In this document: positions 1 to 8,963 of the stretch, piece by piece | Layout: each line of letters opens with the position of its first letter | How positions within the stretch are numbered: position 1 is the first letter of the stretch | Source: Methylobacterium oxalidis | GTDB taxonomy: Bacteria; Pseudomonadota; Alphaproteobacteria; Rhizobiales; Beijerinckiaceae | Reading direction: 5' to 3' | Assembly (NCBI RefSeq): GCF_007992195.1 | Contig: NZ_BJZU01000050.1 | Coordinates: forward strand, 1 to 64,000 | Length of the DNA: 64,000 nucleotides | Position numbers and translations under genes: made by a program | Notes under the pieces: model-generated | The model's database searches: none | Seen by the model: the letters and a program-made list of their open reading frames with translations, nothing else | What the model was told of the DNA's origin: nothing

Positions 1-514
1 CCCCGGCTGGCACCGCAGCGGACGTTGGCATAGGCGTTCTCCCTCTTGGGAATTAGTATTGATGGGTCTTTGCTCGGCCGGTGGCTCGGACGCCGGTGCG
101 AAGCATTCAACTGCCGGTACGAGCCACGGAGGCATGCGATTCAGGGGCAGCGGGTATGCATTATTTGGTATGCCAGAACCCCTGGCAAGCAGAATAATTC
201 CGGCCAAGCCATCAATCCAGAGGGATTAAACGGGCATCCGGAACGTGAGTGCCGAATCCGCCGGATTTGGCCGCCTCGAACGTCCTTCGCGTGCAACGGG
301 AAAAACCCGGTCGGCGGCAGGCCGGGACCGGGTCGCGTGCGGTTTCGGACGGATTGCGAGGCCGCGGATCGCACCCCCTCCGAGGGGGCGCGGAGCGGGC
401 GCGACGGACGACGCGACACGGGGCGGAGGCTCGCCGACCCTGCCGGCGCGGCCGGCGCGCGCTCCGGCCTGCGGATGAGAGCGCGGGCCGCGCCGACGCC
501 GCCGGCCGGATCAT
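1..514. other. No gene identified
   Basis: About 0.5 kb at the window edge, downstream of the sulfonate operon. The open frames here have arginine- and proline-rich translations typical of chance frames in GC-rich DNA. None shows a recognisable domain, signal peptide or ribosome binding site. The first 240 bases are less GC-rich than the rest, as expected for intergenic DNA. A neighbouring gene may lie just outside the window on the left, but nothing inside it can be assigned. Confidence 0.5.
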
Positions 515-528
515 GCCGCCTTGGCGGC
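515..528 (-). terminator. Short hairpin after the last ssu gene
   Basis: GCCGCC and GGCGGC arms flank two T residues, starting two bases past the stop codon of the last substrate-binding protein gene. The stem is short and has no U-tract, so this is only a weak terminator candidate for the operon end. Confidence 0.25.
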
Positions 529-530
529 CC

Positions 531-1508
531 TCAGCGCGTCGGAGGCTCCCAGACGGCCAGCGCGGAGGTGTCGACCGGCCGCGGCAGAAGACCCTCGGCG
601 CGGAACGCATCGGCAATTTTCTGCTGCTCGCCGAGGCCGTCGCGGGTGACCGGCTCGACACGGTAGCTGCGGCGCTCGTTGGCCTGCCGCACCGCCGCGG
701 CGTCGACCTTCCAGAGCCGGGAGAGCTGCTCGGCGGCCGTGTCGGGGTTGGCCTTCACCCAGGTCCCCGTCTCGCGCAGCCTGCCGAACAGCACCGCCAG
801 CACGTCCGGGCGCTTCGCCGCGTAGTCGTCGGCGGCGAGGTAGTAGCGCTTGTAGGCGGACAGCCCCGTCCCGTCGCGCAGGATGCGCGCGCCGGCCTGC
901 AGCTGGGCCGCGGACAGGAACGGGTCCCAGGCGACCCAGGCGTCGACGCTGCCGCCGGCGAGCGCGCTGCGCCCGTCGGCCGGCGTCAGGTAGGCCGGGC
1001 TGATGCTCTTGAAGGACAGGCCCTCGCCCGCGAGCGCCGCCAGCAGCAGGTAGTGGCTGCCCGCGCCCTTGGTGACCGCGACCTTGCGGCCCTTCAGGTC
1101 CGCGACCGAGCGGATGGGTGAATCGCCCGCCACGAGGATCGCCTGCGCGGCCGGCGAGGGGGCTTCCTGCGCGAAGTAGGTGATCCGGGCCTGGGCGCCC
1201 TGCGCGAAGACCGGGACCGTGTCGGCCACGTCCGCCGAGACGTCGATCTGCCCGACGTTCAGCGCCTCCATGATCGGCAGGCCGCTCGTGAACTCGTGCC
1301 AGGAGACCGCGACGTCGAGCGGCGCCAGCGCCGTCTCGAGCGCGCCGTTTTGCCGGAGCAGCGCGATCAGGGTCGAGGAGCGCTGGTAGCCGACCCGAAG
1401 CGTCGCGCGCTCCGCCGCGGTCGCGGGGTGGGCTCCGGCGAGGAGGGCGAGGCCGCCGGCGGCGAGGCCCGCCAGCGAGCGGCGGCTGAGGCGGTGATCG
1501 AGGGTCAT
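531..1508 (-). CDS. ssuA: Aliphatic sulfonate ABC transporter substrate-binding protein (copy 1)
   Basis: Periplasmic SsuA-type binding protein of 325 residues that should deliver sulfonates to the SsuBC importer. The N-terminus carries a twin-arginine-like SRRSLAG motif, a hydrophobic stretch and a likely cleavage site after ATA. The mature protein opens with LRVGYQR, as do its two paralogs in this operon. Family landmarks visible are VADLKGRKVAVTKGAGSH and the VDAWVAWDPF strand of the second lobe. It is the last gene of the operon and starts 4 bases after copy 2 ends, so the two are probably translationally coupled. Sequence divergence from copies 2 and 3 suggests a different ligand, but the ligand cannot be read from sequence. 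Confidence 0.88.
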   Translation of the reverse strand: MTLDHRLSRRSLAGLAAGGLALLAGAHPATAAERATLRVGYQRSSTLIALLRQNGALETALAPLDVAVSWHEFTSGLPIMEALNVGQIDVSADVADTVPVFAQGAQARITYFAQEAPSPAAQAILVAGDSPIRSVADLKGRKVAVTKGAGSHYLLLAALAGEGLSFKSISPAYLTPADGRSALAGGSVDAWVAWDPFLSAAQLQAGARILRDGTGLSAYKRYYLAADDYAAKRPDVLAVLFGRLRETGTWVKANPDTAAEQLSRLWKVDAAAVRQANERRSYRVEPVTRDGLGEQQKIADAFRAEGLLPRPVDTSALAVWEPPTR

Positions 1509-1512
1509 CGTC

Positions 1513-2487
1513 TCAGCTCCCGGACTTGTGCACGGCGTCGGCGACGCTGATCGCCTTCGGGATCAGGCCGAGGGCGCGGAAGGTGTCGGCGATGCGCTGC
1601 TGCTCGGCGATCACGCCTGGGTCGAGCGGCCGGACGCCGTAGCCCTGCCGCGCGAGCGCCGTGGCCAGGATGGGCGCCGGGATGCCGACGGAGGGCGCGA
1701 GTTCGCGGGCGGCCGCCTCGGTGTTGGCCTTCGCCCAGGAATCCACCTCCGCGATGGCGGCCGTGATGATTTCGAGGGCGGGCCCCTGCCGGGCCGCGAA
1801 GTCCCGCGCCGCGAGGTAGAACTGGTGGTTCGCGACGAGGCCGGTGCCGTCGCTGAGGGTGCGGGCGCCGGTCCCGGCCTCGGCCGCGGCGAGGAAGGGG
1901 TCCCAGATCACCCAGGCGTCGACGGCGCCGCGCTCGAAGGCGGCCCGCGCGTCGGCCGGCGCGAGGTAGACCTGCGTGATGTCGGAGAGCGTCAGCCCGG
2001 CCTTCTCCAGGGCGCGCACCAGCAGGTAATGCACGTTCGAGCCGCGGTTCAGGGCGACCTTCCTGCCCTGCAGATCCGCCACGTTCCGGATCGGGCTCTC
2101 CTTCGGCACGAGGATGGCCTCGCCGCGGGGCGCGGGCGGCTCGTGGGCGACATAGGTGAGGCGGTCGCTCGCGGCCTGGGCGAAGATCGGGGGCGTCTCG
2201 CCCGCCGTGCCGAAGTCGATGGCCCCCGCATTCAGCGCCTCGAGCAGCGGCGGCCCGGAGGGGAATTCCGACCATGTCACGCGGTAGCCGAGGGCGGCGA
2301 GCTTCGGCTCCAGCGTGCCGCGCCCCTTGAGGAGCACGAGCGTCCCGTACTTCTGGTAGCCGATGCGCACCACCGCCTCCTGCGCCCGCGCGGCGAGGGG
2401 GGCGAGGGGAAGCAGGGAGGCGAGGGCGAGGCTCGCGAGGGCGAGCGCGGCGCGGCGGCGGAGCCCGGCGCGGGCGTGGGCGGACAT
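1513..2487 (-). CDS. ssuA: Aliphatic sulfonate ABC transporter substrate-binding protein (copy 2)
   Basis: Second SsuA-family periplasmic binding protein, 324 residues. An arginine-rich N-terminus (GLRRRAAL) and long hydrophobic segment end near LAARAQEA, consistent with an export signal. The mature part begins VRIGYQKYGTLVLLKGRG and contains the family segments VADLQGRKVALNRGSNVH and VDAWVIWDPFLAAAEAG. The ATG is preceded by a good ribosome binding site (AGGAGAAC, seven bases upstream), which supports the start. It lies 30 bases after ssuD. It could bind a related taurine- or sulfate-ester-type ligand. Confidence 0.88.
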   Translation of the reverse strand: MSAHARAGLRRRAALALASLALASLLPLAPLAARAQEAVVRIGYQKYGTLVLLKGRGTLEPKLAALGYRVTWSEFPSGPPLLEALNAGAIDFGTAGETPPIFAQAASDRLTYVAHEPPAPRGEAILVPKESPIRNVADLQGRKVALNRGSNVHYLLVRALEKAGLTLSDITQVYLAPADARAAFERGAVDAWVIWDPFLAAAEAGTGARTLSDGTGLVANHQFYLAARDFAARQGPALEIITAAIAEVDSWAKANTEAAARELAPSVGIPAPILATALARQGYGVRPLDPGVIAEQQRIADTFRALGLIPKAISVADAVHKSGS

Positions 2488-2517
2488 GGCGTTCTCCTGG
2501 CGGATCGGGGAGGGCGG

Positions 2518-3693
2518 TCAGTGCGCGGCGATGCGCCGGCCCGGCACGATGTCGTTGGCGATGACCTCGCCGAACGGGCCGTTGTTGCGCCCCGTGCTGG
2601 GCGGCGCGCCGGTCGTCGCCCGCAGGGGGAGCTTGGGGAAGACGAGCTCCGCGAAGCGGTAGGCCTCCTCCAGGTGCGGGTAGCCGGAGAGGATGAACCG
2701 GTCGATGCCGAGGTCGATGTACTCCTTCATCCGGTCGGCGACCTGGTCGGCCGAGCCGACGAGGGCGGTGCCCGCCCCGCCCCGGACGAGGCCGACGCCG
2801 GCCCAGAGGTTCGGCGAGACGACGAGCTTCGAGCGGTCGCCGCCGTGGAGCTGCGTCATCCGGCTCTGGCCGACCGAGTCCATCCGGTTCAGGGTGGCCT
2901 GCGCCTGCGCGATGGTGGCGTCGTCGAGGCGCGAGATCAGGCGCTCGGCCTCGGCCCAGGCCTCCGCCTCGGTCTCGCGCACGATCACGTGGAGCCGGAT
3001 GCCGAACGAGAAGGTCTTGCCGCGCCGGTCCGCCGCCTCGCGGGCGCGGGCGAGCTTCTCGGCGACGCCCGCGGGCGGCTCGCCCCAGGTCAGGTAGACG
3101 TCGCAATGGTCGGCCGCGACCTCGATGCCGGCCGGCGAGGAGCCGCCGAAATAGAGCGGCGGGTGAGGCTTCTGCACGGGCGGGAAGATCACGCGGCCCG
3201 CCTCGGCGCGCAGGTGCCGCCCCTCGAACGAGACCGTCTCCCCGGAGAGCAGGCCGCGCCAGACGTGCAGGAACTCGTCCGTGACCGCGTAGCGCGTGTC
3301 GTGGTCGAGAAAGATGCCGTCGCCCTTCAGCTCGACGGGGTCGCCGCCGGTGACGACGTTGATGAGGAGGCGGCCGTCCGAGAGGCGGTCGAGCGTCGCG
3401 GCCATGCGGGCGGAGACGGAGGGCTGCTGCAGGCCGGGGCGGACGGCCACGAGGAAGCGCAGGCGCCGGGTCAGCGGCGCGAGCGCCGAGGCGACCACCC
3501 AGGAATCCTCGCAGGAGCGCCCGGTCGGCAGCAGCACGCCGAAATAGCCGAGATCGTCGGCGGCCTGCGCGACCTGGCGCAGGTAGTTCAGCGAGACGTC
3601 GCGCGCGCCCTCCGCCGCGCCGAGGTAGCGCCCGTCGCCGTGGGTCGGCAGGAACCAGAGGACGTCGGTCTTGCCGTCTGTCTGTGCGGTCAT
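2518..3693 (-). CDS. ssuD: FMNH2-dependent alkanesulfonate monooxygenase
   Basis: SsuD, 391 residues, the usual family length. It oxygenolytically desulfonates C2-C10 alkanesulfonates to aldehyde and sulfite in the cytoplasm, using reduced FMN supplied by SsuE. The residues known to matter in E. coli SsuD can be located: Cys61 (GRSCEDSW), Arg233 and His235 ([10 protein letters not shown]), the mobile loop [14 protein letters not shown] and Tyr338 (SGYPH). The first strand reads [15 protein letters not shown], as expected for this bacterial luciferase-like TIM barrel. It sits between ssuB and the second ssuA with spacings of about 30 bases, so it is clearly in the operon. Confidence 0.96.
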   Translation of the reverse strand: MTAQTDGKTDVLWFLPTHGDGRYLGAAEGARDVSLNYLRQVAQAADDLGYFGVLLPTGRSCEDSWVVASALAPLTRRLRFLVAVRPGLQQPSVSARMAATLDRLSDGRLLINVVTGGDPVELKGDGIFLDHDTRYAVTDEFLHVWRGLLSGETVSFEGRHLRAEAGRVIFPPVQKPHPPLYFGGSSPAGIEVAADHCDVYLTWGEPPAGVAEKLARAREAADRRGKTFSFGIRLHVIVRETEAEAWAEAERLISRLDDATIAQAQATLNRMDSVGQSRMTQLHGGDRSKLVVSPNLWAGVGLVRGGAGTALVGSADQVADRMKEYIDLGIDRFILSGYPHLEEAYRFAELVFPKLPLRATTGAPPSTGRNNGPFGEVIANDIVPGRRIAAH

Positions 3694-3727
3694 GGAACTC
3701 TCCGGATGGGGTTTCAGCCGGGGCCGG

Positions 3728-4549
3728 TCAGGCCTGCGCGGCGAGGAGCCTGTCGAGGATGCGGCCTTCCAGCGCCGCGAGATCGGGATCGCCCCGCCGC
3801 CGCGGGCGCGGTACGTCCACGGCGACGTCGAGGGAGACGGCGCCCTCCTCGACGACGAGGATGCGGTCGGCCATCGCCACCGCCTCGCCGACGTCGTGGG
3901 TGACGAGGATCGCGGTGAAGCCCTGGTCCTGCCAGATCCGCTCGATCATCGCCTGCATCTCGATCCGGGTGAGGGCGTCGAGGGCGCCCAGCGGCTCGTC
4001 GAGGGCGAGCAGCGCCGGCCGGCTCACCAGGGCGCGGGCAAGCGCGACCCGCTGGCGCTGCCCGCCCGAGAGCGTCGCCGGCCAGTCGCCCGCCTTCGCC
4101 GCGAGCCCGACCTCGGCGAGGACGGAGGCGGCCCGCTCCCGCCGCGCGGCGCGGCTGCCCTCGCGGCCGAGCCCGACCGCCACGTTGTCGACGACGCGGG
4201 CCCAGGGCAGCAGGCGCGGCTCCTGGAACATGATCCGGCGGGTGGCGCCGTCCGCGCGCCCGGCGCCGTCCAGGGCGATGCGGCCCTCGCTCGGCGCCTC
4301 GAGCCCGAGCACGAGGCGGAGCAGGGTGCTCTTGCCGCAGCCCGAGCGGCCGACCACGGCCACGAACTGGCCGGCCGGAATGTGCAGGTCGAGGCCGCGG
4401 ATGACGGGCTCGCCCCCGTCGAACGCCTTGACGAGGCGCCGCGCCGTGACGGCGAGGCCGCGCCGGGGCGCCGTCCGCACGGGTTCGAGGCTTACCCGCG
4501 CGCGGTCCGCGCCGACGGTCTCCCGGAAGCTGAGAGCAGAAGCGGTCAT
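3728..4549 (-). CDS. ssuB: Aliphatic sulfonate ABC transporter ATP-binding protein
   Basis: ATPase subunit of the sulfonate importer, 273 residues. Walker A GRSGCGKS is at residues 68-75, the signature LSGGQ at 160-164, Walker B LLALDEP at 180-186 and the H-loop histidine in VTHDVGEA near 218. The protein has about 35 extra residues before the ABC core, which is common in SsuB. It would pair with the SsuC permease encoded 37 bases upstream. The three binding proteins of the operon probably share this single ATPase and permease, since no second pair is present. Confidence 0.95.
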   Translation of the reverse strand: MTASALSFRETVGADRARVSLEPVRTAPRRGLAVTARRLVKAFDGGEPVIRGLDLHIPAGQFVAVVGRSGCGKSTLLRLVLGLEAPSEGRIALDGAGRADGATRRIMFQEPRLLPWARVVDNVAVGLGREGSRAARRERAASVLAEVGLAAKAGDWPATLSGGQRQRVALARALVSRPALLALDEPLGALDALTRIEMQAMIERIWQDQGFTAILVTHDVGEAVAMADRILVVEEGAVSLDVAVDVPRPRRRGDPDLAALEGRILDRLLAAQA

Positions 4550-4586
4550 GGTGTCCTGTCGGGCTTGGGGGCGGAAGGGCGGCCGC

Positions 4587-5411
4587 TCAGACGTTGCGGT
4601 AGGCCGGGTTCCAGGCGAGGCAGGTGCGCTCCAGGAGCCGGGTCAGGCTGTCGGCGACCTTGCCGAGGCCGGCGTAGATCAGGATCGCCAGGACCACGAC
4701 GTCCACGAGCATGAACTCGCGCGCCTGCATCGCCATGTAGCCGAGCCCGGAGGTGGCCGAGATGGTCTCGGCGACGATCAGCGTCAGCCACATGATCCCG
4801 AGCCCGTAGCGCAGGCCGACGAAGATCGACGGCAGCGCGCCCGGCAGCACCACCCGCCAGAACAGGGTGCGCCGGTCCATGCCGTAGACGCGGCCCATCT
4901 CGATGAGCTGCGGGTCGACCGAGCGGATGCCGTGCAGGGTGTTGGCGTAGATCGGGAAGAACACGCCGAGCGCCACGAGGAACAGCTTCGCGCCCTCGTC
5001 GATGCCGAACCAGAGGATCACCAGCGGGATCAGCGACAGGTGGGGCACGTTGCGCACCATCTGCAGCGTCGTGTCGGTGAGCGCCTCCGATAGGCGCGAC
5101 AGGCCGTTGATTAGGCCGAGGGAGAGGCCGATCCCGCCGCCGATCAGGAAGCCCGCGAGGGCGCGCAGGAAGCTCACCGCGAGGTTCGTCCAGAGCTCGC
5201 CCGTCTGCGCGCTCTGCCAACCGGTGCGCGCCACGTCGAGCGGCGCGGGCATGAAGCGGGTCGAGACGAGGCCGAAGGAGGCGGCCGCCTGCCAGCCGAC
5301 CACCACCGTGACCGGCAGGACCCAGGGCAGCAGCCGCCGCGCGTCGGGCCGGGGGAGGGCGCGCGCGCGCCGCGGAGCGTCCGGGCCGCCTATCGCGAGG
5401 GAGTTCGCCAT
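4587..5411 (-). CDS. ssuC: Aliphatic sulfonate ABC transporter permease
   Basis: Inner-membrane permease of the sulfonate importer, 274 residues from the chosen ATG (MANSLAIGG). Earlier in-frame starts would overlap the preceding ssuA and read through non-family sequence. Five to six hydrophobic segments are visible, starting with [20 protein letters not shown]. The cytoplasmic EAA loop appears as [19 protein letters not shown] followed by [15 protein letters not shown]. The C-terminus [15 protein letters not shown] resembles SsuC. It starts 17 bases after the upstream ssuA. Confidence 0.94.
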   Translation of the reverse strand: MANSLAIGGPDAPRRARALPRPDARRLLPWVLPVTVVVGWQAAASFGLVSTRFMPAPLDVARTGWQSAQTGELWTNLAVSFLRALAGFLIGGGIGLSLGLINGLSRLSEALTDTTLQMVRNVPHLSLIPLVILWFGIDEGAKLFLVALGVFFPIYANTLHGIRSVDPQLIEMGRVYGMDRRTLFWRVVLPGALPSIFVGLRYGLGIMWLTLIVAETISATSGLGYMAMQAREFMLVDVVVLAILIYAGLGKVADSLTRLLERTCLAWNPAYRNV

Positions 5412-5428
5412 GATCGTGCTCTCTGCTC

Positions 5429-6412
5429 TCAGCCGTTGCCCGGGGCGCCCGGAGGCGCCCACACGATGTCGGCCACGCGCACGGGGCGCGGCAGCACGCC
5501 GATCCCGTGGAAGCGGTCCGCGATGCGCTGCTGCTCCGCCGTCACCTCGGGCGCCATCGGCCCGATCGTGAAGCGGATCCGCCCGACCGCGCGCTGCATG
5601 GGCTCGAGGGGCACGCCCGTCGCCCGGGACAGGCTCGCGGCGACGCTGCCGCGGTTTCCCTCGCACCACGTCGCCACCTGCCCCAGCACCGCGACGATCG
5701 CCGCGACCGCGGCCGGCTGCGCCTGCGCCACCGCGCGGTTGGCCAGGAAGAAGTTGTTCGTCGGCGTGATCTCGGCGGCCTGGGCGAGGACGCGCACCCC
5801 CGCGCCGGCCTCGGCGATCGCGAAGTAGGGGTCCCAGACCGTCCAGGCGTCGACCGAGCCGCGCGAGAAGGCCGCCGCGGCATCGGCCGGGGCGAGGGTG
5901 ACCGGCTCGATGTCGCGGTAGGTGAGGCCGGCCTTCTCCAGGGCCGCGACGAGGAGATTGTGCGCGCTCGACCCCTTGGCGAAGGCGACGCGCCGGCCCT
6001 TGAGGTCGGCGAGCGTGCGGATCTCCGAGCCCGGCGGCAGCAGGATCGCGGAGCCGGAGCCGCCCTTGGGCTGGGCCGCCGCGTAGACGATCCCCGCACC
6101 CGCGGCCTGCGCGAAGATCGGCGGCGCGTCGCCCGTCTGCCCGAAGGCGACGGCGCCGAGGCCGAGGGCTTCGAGGAGGGGCGGCCCGTAGGAGAACTCC
6201 ACCCAGCGGACCTCGAGCCCGAGGGGCTTCAGGGCGGCCTCGACGACGCCCTGATCCTTGGCGACCGCGAGGATGCCGTTCCGCTGGTAGCCGATGCGCA
6301 GGACGCTCTCGGTGCCGGCGCGGGCGCCGCGGACGGGCGGCAGCGCGGCCGCCAGCGCCGAGGCGAGCGTCGCCGCGAGGGCGCGGCGTCGGGAGAGGTT
6401 CGGCGTGGTCAT
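5429..6412 (-). CDS. ssuA: Aliphatic sulfonate ABC transporter substrate-binding protein (copy 3)
   Basis: Third SsuA-like periplasmic binding protein, 327 residues, and the first of the three to be transcribed. A twin-arginine-like LSRRRALA motif and hydrophobic core precede a probable cleavage site near ARAG. The mature sequence starts VLRIGYQRNGILAVAKDQG and carries LADLKGRRVAFAKGSSAHN and VDAWTVWDPYFAIAEAG. Its position directly ahead of ssuC is the classical place for the operon's main SsuA. It is separated from ssuE by 12 bases. Confidence 0.88.
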   Translation of the reverse strand: MTTPNLSRRRALAATLASALAAALPPVRGARAGTESVLRIGYQRNGILAVAKDQGVVEAALKPLGLEVRWVEFSYGPPLLEALGLGAVAFGQTGDAPPIFAQAAGAGIVYAAAQPKGGSGSAILLPPGSEIRTLADLKGRRVAFAKGSSAHNLLVAALEKAGLTYRDIEPVTLAPADAAAAFSRGSVDAWTVWDPYFAIAEAGAGVRVLAQAAEITPTNNFFLANRAVAQAQPAAVAAIVAVLGQVATWCEGNRGSVAASLSRATGVPLEPMQRAVGRIRFTIGPMAPEVTAEQQRIADRFHGIGVLPRPVRVADIVWAPPGAPGNG

Positions 6413-6424
6413 CGTCGGGCCCTC

Positions 6425-6991
6425 CTAGCCGGCGGCCGCGACGCGCAGGTCGCGCCGGTCCCGGGCGAGGTCGAGGAGGGCGCCGAGCTCGGCCGCCGCC
6501 GCGAGGGCGCGCGCCCGCACCGCCGGATCGGCGATGACGCCGTCGACGATCTCGCGCTCGCCGGCATAGACGGCGGTCGGCACCGTCTGGGCCGCGAAGA
6601 AGCCGAAGAGCGGCCGCAGGGCGTGCTCGACCACGAGGGCGTGGCGCGCGCCGCCGCCCGTCGCGGTGAGCACGACCGGCTTGCCGGCGAGGCTCTCCGG
6701 CTCGACGAAGTCGAACACGTGCTTGAACAGGCCGCTGTAGGCGCCCTTGTAGACGGGCGTGCCGACGATGAGCGCGTCGGCGCCCTCGATGGCCTCGACG
6801 ATGCGGGCGGCCGGCAGCGGCAGGGCGGCGCGGTCGAGGGCGCCGACGCCCGGGCCGGCGTCGAGGAGATCGAGCACCCGGACCTCGACCGGCCGCAGCC
6901 GCGCCAGCTCGCCCGCCACCGCCTCGACGAGGGCGCGGGTCCGGGAGGGCCGCCGGGTGTTGCCGGAGAAGGCGACGACGCGCAGCGGCAT
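6425..6991 (-). CDS. ssuE: NAD(P)H-dependent FMN reductase
   Basis: Flavodoxin-fold reductase of 188 residues that supplies FMNH2 to SsuD. The flavin phosphate loop is visible as VVAFSGNTRRPSRTRALVEAV near the N-terminus, followed by ADALIVGTPVYKGAYSGLFKHVFD, a typical SsuE/MsuE stretch. The ATG was chosen over a GTG one codon upstream because a GGAGGT ribosome binding site sits six bases before the ATG. It is the first gene of the operon, about 200 bases downstream of a recognisable promoter. Confidence 0.93.
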   Translation of the reverse strand: MPLRVVAFSGNTRRPSRTRALVEAVAGELARLRPVEVRVLDLLDAGPGVGALDRAALPLPAARIVEAIEGADALIVGTPVYKGAYSGLFKHVFDFVEPESLAGKPVVLTATGGGARHALVVEHALRPLFGFFAAQTVPTAVYAGEREIVDGVIADPAVRARALAAAAELGALLDLARDRRDLRVAAAG

Positions 6992-7182
6992 CACCGCACC
7001 TCCGGCCGCGACGGGGAAAGGTCGATCGTCTGCATTGTCACCGCGCGCATGCCTCGAAGATTGCGAGTGTCTGTCCGTTCTCTGCCGCGAACGGGCAGCA
7101 CCGAGCCATCGCCGTCCAGGGTTTCGCCCGGAAGCGTGTGATGTCTCGGATGTTCCGTGATGGTGCTGTGTGCTTCAGTTCT

Positions 7183-7238
7183 ACGATCGAGAACGTGAGA
7201 ATTATCTCGTTGCTTTCAGGGGTAAGTCAACGATCGAG
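7183..7238. repeat. Direct repeat flanking the ssu promoter
   Basis: ACGATCGAG occurs at 7183-7191, just past the -10 element around the predicted start site, and again at 7230-7238, abutting the -35 element. The copies are 47 bases apart. The arrangement suits operator half-sites for a regulator that bends or blocks the promoter, but no regulator gene is adjacent. The role is inferred. Confidence 0.35.
7201..7230 (-). promoter_or_regulatory. Sigma70-type promoter for the ssu operon
   Basis: On the minus strand TTGACT (7230-7225) and GATAAT (7206-7201) are separated by 18 bases. Each hexamer has one mismatch to the housekeeping consensus. Transcription would start near 7194, giving a leader of about 200 bases before ssuE. 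The surrounding DNA is clearly more AT-rich than the rest of the window. Confidence 0.65.
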
Positions 7239-7367
7239 TTTTGTCTTTTTCGCTGGCGTTCGAGCAGGAAATGTTCTGCGGCCCAGCGTTCGGGAGGTGA
7301 TTTTCCTTGGCCGCGCGGACCGACGCCCGGGAGGCGCGACAATCCCGTTTCAGGGGCGCGAGGCCGG

Positions 7368-8873
7368 TCAGGTGCCGCAGAAGGTCCGGTAGCCGACGCC
7401 GCCGCTCGCAGGTGCCTCGGCGTAGCGGGCGAGGGCCGGCTGGTCGTCATAGGGACGCGACAGCACGGCCAGGAGCTCGTCGAAGGGGCCGAGATCCTCC
7501 CGCTCCACGGCGGCCTCGATCATCGCCTCGACGCGGTGGTTGCGCGGGATGAAGGCGGGGTTGACCGCGCGCATCGCGGCAGCCCGCGCCGCGGAATCCT
7601 GCCCGTCCTGCGCCAGCCGCTCGCGCCAGCGCACGGCCCAGCGGTCGAAGGCGGTGGGGTCGACGAACAGGCTGCGCACGGCCTCGTCGGCCCCGGATTC
7701 TTCGGCTGCTGCGCAGAGGTTGCGGAAGGTCAGGGTGAAGTCGGCCTGGTTCTCGGCCATCTGGCTCAGGAGATCCTGCGCCAGCGCGGCGTCGCCCTCC
7801 CGCGCCTCGCCGAGCCCGAGCTTGCGGGCGAGCCCGCCCCGATAGGCGGCCTCGAAGCGCGGCGCGAAGGCGGCGAGCGCCGCCTCGGCCTCCGCCACGG
7901 CCCGCGTCTCGTCCTCGGCGAGGAGCGGCAGCAGCGCCTCGGCGAGGCGGGTGAGGTTCCAGAGGGCGATCTGCGGCTGGTTGGCGTAGGCGTAGCGCCC
8001 GCGCTGGTCGATCGAGCTGAAGACGGTTCGCGGGTCGTAGGCGTCCATGAAGGCGCAGGGGCCGTAGTCGATCGTCTCGCCCGCGACCGACATGTTGTCG
8101 GTGTTCATCACGCCGTGGATGAAGCCGACGAGCAGCCAGCGCGCGACGAGGTCCGCCTGCCGGCCGGCGACTTCGGCGAGCAAGGCCCGGTAGGGCGCCT
8201 CGCTGCCGGCGCAGTCCGGGTAGTGCCGGTCGAGGACGTGGTCGGCGAGGGCGCGCAGGGCCTCGGCGTCGCCGCGGGCCGCGAAGTACTGGAAGGTCCC
8301 GACCCGGATGTGGCTCGCCGCGACGCGGGTGATCACCGCGCCGGGCAGCAGGGTCTCGCGCACGACGCGCTCGCCCGTGGCGACCGCGGCCAGAGCGCGG
8401 GTCGTCGGGATGCCGAGCGCCGCCATGGCCTCGCTGACGAGGTATTCGCGGAGGACCGGCCCGAGGGCCGCCCGCCCGTCGCCGCGGCGGGAGAACGGCG
8501 TCGGGCCCGAGCCCTTGAGCTGGATATCGCGGCGGCGTCCCGCGCCGTCGACCACCTCCCCGAGCAGGATGGCGCGGCCGTCCCCGAGCTGGGGCACGAA
8601 CTGCCCGAACTGGTGCCCGGCATAGGCCGCGGCGATGGGCTCGGAGCCTTCCGCGACGCGGTTGCCCGCGAGCATCGCGGTGCCCTCCGGGCCCTCCAGC
8701 CAGTCCGGGTCGAGGCCGAGCTCGAGCGCCAGCGCCCGGTTCAGGCGCAGGAGCCGCGGCGCCGCGACCGGCGTCGGCGGCACGCGCGCGTAGAAGCGCT
8801 GGGGCAGGCGGGCGTAGCTGTTGTCGAACGGGATCGGGGACGCCATGGCCGCACGCGGGTTCCGAGACTGCAT
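7368..8873 (-). CDS. selO: Protein adenylyltransferase SelO
   Basis: SelO/YdiU-family pseudokinase of 501 residues that AMPylates protein Ser/Thr/Tyr residues. In E. coli the family is linked to redox homeostasis and glutathionylation. Landmarks seen are [16 protein letters not shown] at the N-terminus, [18 protein letters not shown], the nucleotide-binding Lys120 ([18 protein letters not shown]), Glu143 ([10 protein letters not shown]), NTDNMSV with the catalytic Asp-Asn pair, and the metal-binding Asp in DYGPCAFMD. The conserved C-terminal cysteine is present (TFCGT). The ATG at 8873 was preferred over a TTG one codon upstream. An internal ATG at 8846 is also possible. It appears monocistronic. 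Confidence 0.95.
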   Translation of the reverse strand: MQSRNPRAAMASPIPFDNSYARLPQRFYARVPPTPVAAPRLLRLNRALALELGLDPDWLEGPEGTAMLAGNRVAEGSEPIAAAYAGHQFGQFVPQLGDGRAILLGEVVDGAGRRRDIQLKGSGPTPFSRRGDGRAALGPVLREYLVSEAMAALGIPTTRALAAVATGERVVRETLLPGAVITRVAASHIRVGTFQYFAARGDAEALRALADHVLDRHYPDCAGSEAPYRALLAEVAGRQADLVARWLLVGFIHGVMNTDNMSVAGETIDYGPCAFMDAYDPRTVFSSIDQRGRYAYANQPQIALWNLTRLAEALLPLLAEDETRAVAEAEAALAAFAPRFEAAYRGGLARKLGLGEAREGDAALAQDLLSQMAENQADFTLTFRNLCAAAEESGADEAVRSLFVDPTAFDRWAVRWRERLAQDGQDSAARAAAMRAVNPAFIPRNHRVEAMIEAAVEREDLGPFDELLAVLSRPYDDQPALARYAEAPASGGVGYRTFCGT

Positions 8874-8963
8874 CAAGGGGCGAACGGCGAGAGCGCCCTC
8901 CGGTTCAAGCGGAAGGCGGCGCGCCGGCCCGATTCCCGGTGCATCCTGCCGCGGCGCGCGCCC

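Larger units (their letters stand above)
6992..7367. other. Intergenic region between selO and ssuE
   Basis: This 376-base gap is relatively AT-rich and holds the ssu promoter, the flanking direct repeat and a GAGA-ATTA-TCTC inverted repeat overlapping the -10 region. No protein-coding segment or RNA gene was recognised in it. It must also contain the end of the selO transcript, but no strong hairpin is evident. Confidence 0.5.

Noticed and set aside
46..666. Open frames on both strands in the first 660 bases
   Set aside because: Arg/Pro/Gly-rich translations with no motif or ribosome binding site, partly antisense to the ssuA gene; typical of chance frames in GC-rich DNA.
1528..3903. Long plus-strand open frame of 791 codons opposite the ssu genes
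   Set aside because: It is fully antisense to ssuA, ssuD and ssuB, whose proteins have clear motifs; the antisense translation is low-complexity.
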